Assembly (NCBI GenBank): GCA_016934225.1
Contig: JAFGTH010000253.1
Span: 1-5,499 of the forward strand
From: Lentisphaerota bacterium
GTDB lineage: Bacteria; Verrucomicrobiota; Kiritimatiellia; UBA8416; JAFGTH01
Direction: 5' to 3'
Length of the DNA: 5,499 nt
In this document: in pieces, positions 5,370 through 5,499 of the stretch
Layout of the letters: the number at the start of each line of letters is the position of its first letter
How positions within the stretch are numbered: position 1 is the stretch's first letter
Program-made: the position numbers and the translations under genes
Notes under the pieces: model-generated
The model's database searches: none
Seen by the model: only the letters and a program-made list of their open reading frames with translations
Told to the model about the DNA's origin: nothing

Positions 5370-5497
5370 TTTGCCATTCTTTCCTTAACTTGAGTATGCG
5401 AAAGAGTTTGTCCGGAGTCGGCTTGTTATATTCCTTTCTCGGTTTAGGAAAGAAAAAACAGCCGTTTCATGGCATTTTCGATGGATGCATCCTTCTG
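5362..5497 (-). pseudogene. Possible antitoxin-position gene end, split by a one-base frameshift
   Basis: Entering from the right edge, one minus-strand frame (5497-5444) reads QKDASIENAMKRLFFLS and stops at TAA. If one base is skipped in the run of six T at 5453-5458, reading passes into a second frame that continues FPKPRKEYNKPTPDKL then FRILKLRKEWQNV and stops at TGA (5362-5364). That stop overlaps the toxin ATG by eight bases, the tight overlap common in toxin-antitoxin operons where the antitoxin comes first. Both parts look protein-like and Lys/Arg/Glu-rich, while the third frame does not. The second part has no start codon of its own. I do not recognise the family. It may be a decayed antitoxin, a base-call error in the homopolymer, or coincidence. 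Confidence 0.35.
5425..5430 (-). promoter_or_regulatory. Isolated -10-like element upstream of the toxin remnant
   Basis: On the minus strand TATAAC (5430-5425) resembles a -10 element about 55 bases before the toxin-remnant ATG. No acceptable -35 lies 16-19 bases upstream. It also falls within the putative antitoxin frame, so it may be chance. If active, it would drive the toxin remnant and the methyltransferase-like gene together. Confidence 0.2.
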
Positions 5498-5499
5498 GC

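Noticed and set aside
5385..5498. Open minus-strand frame of 37 codons at the right edge
   Set aside because: The peptide (rich in Cys, His, Ser and Arg) lacks coding character, and the two other frames, joined by one shift, give a more convincing protein ending at the toxin start.

Overview
The window is a bacterial chromosomal segment of moderate G+C content, roughly 40-60% in the 60-base lines counted by hand. It holds six recognisable protein genes, one of them cut by the left edge, plus a decayed gene pair at the right edge. The mix is an acyl-CoA dehydrogenase, a family 4 glycoside hydrolase, a corrinoid-type member of the uroporphyrinogen decarboxylase superfamily and a Fluc/DUF190 pair. 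This suggests a heterotroph with anaerobic or facultative metabolism, perhaps of the Planctomycetes/Verrucomicrobia/Lentisphaerae or Hydrogenedentes kind. That placement is an impression from gene content only. No rRNA, tRNA, CRISPR array or intact insertion sequence is visible.

Layout from left to right. Positions 1-287 (+) encode the C-terminal third of pyrroline-5-carboxylate reductase (proline synthesis). It converges on a complete acyl-CoA dehydrogenase at 301-1461 (-), with only 13 bases between the two stop codons. A 349-base region (1462-1810) then separates the divergent acyl-CoA dehydrogenase and GH4 glycosidase (1811-3184, +). It holds the 5' signals of both genes, a short palindrome and a doubtful 53-codon ORF. 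After a short hairpin-bearing gap comes a minus-strand pair, crcB (3619-4029) and a DUF190 gene (3272-3628). These two overlap by 10 bases, are translationally coupled by a strong Shine-Dalgarno inside crcB, and sit behind a good sigma70-type promoter. They form a fluoride-export unit with a PII-like partner. Upstream, 4253-5254 (-) encodes a UROD-superfamily protein with the His-x-Cys...Cys zinc site of MtaA/MtbA-type methyltransferases.

The most unusual part is the right edge. Directly upstream of, and overlapping, the UROD-superfamily gene is a 42-codon ORF that matches the N-terminal half of a ParE/RelE toxin and then runs into a stop inside the downstream gene. Upstream of that, a protein-like reading frame split by a one-base shift at a run of six T ends with its TGA overlapping the toxin start codon. 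This is the usual antitoxin position. I read this as a broken toxin-antitoxin module whose toxin was cut at, or very near, the start codon of the methyltransferase-like gene, so that gene may now depend on toxin-antitoxin expression signals. Other points worth a look are two Met residues where Fluc channels normally carry the pore Phe pair, and a CDGP active-site motif in the GH4 enzyme. No complete new system was found.
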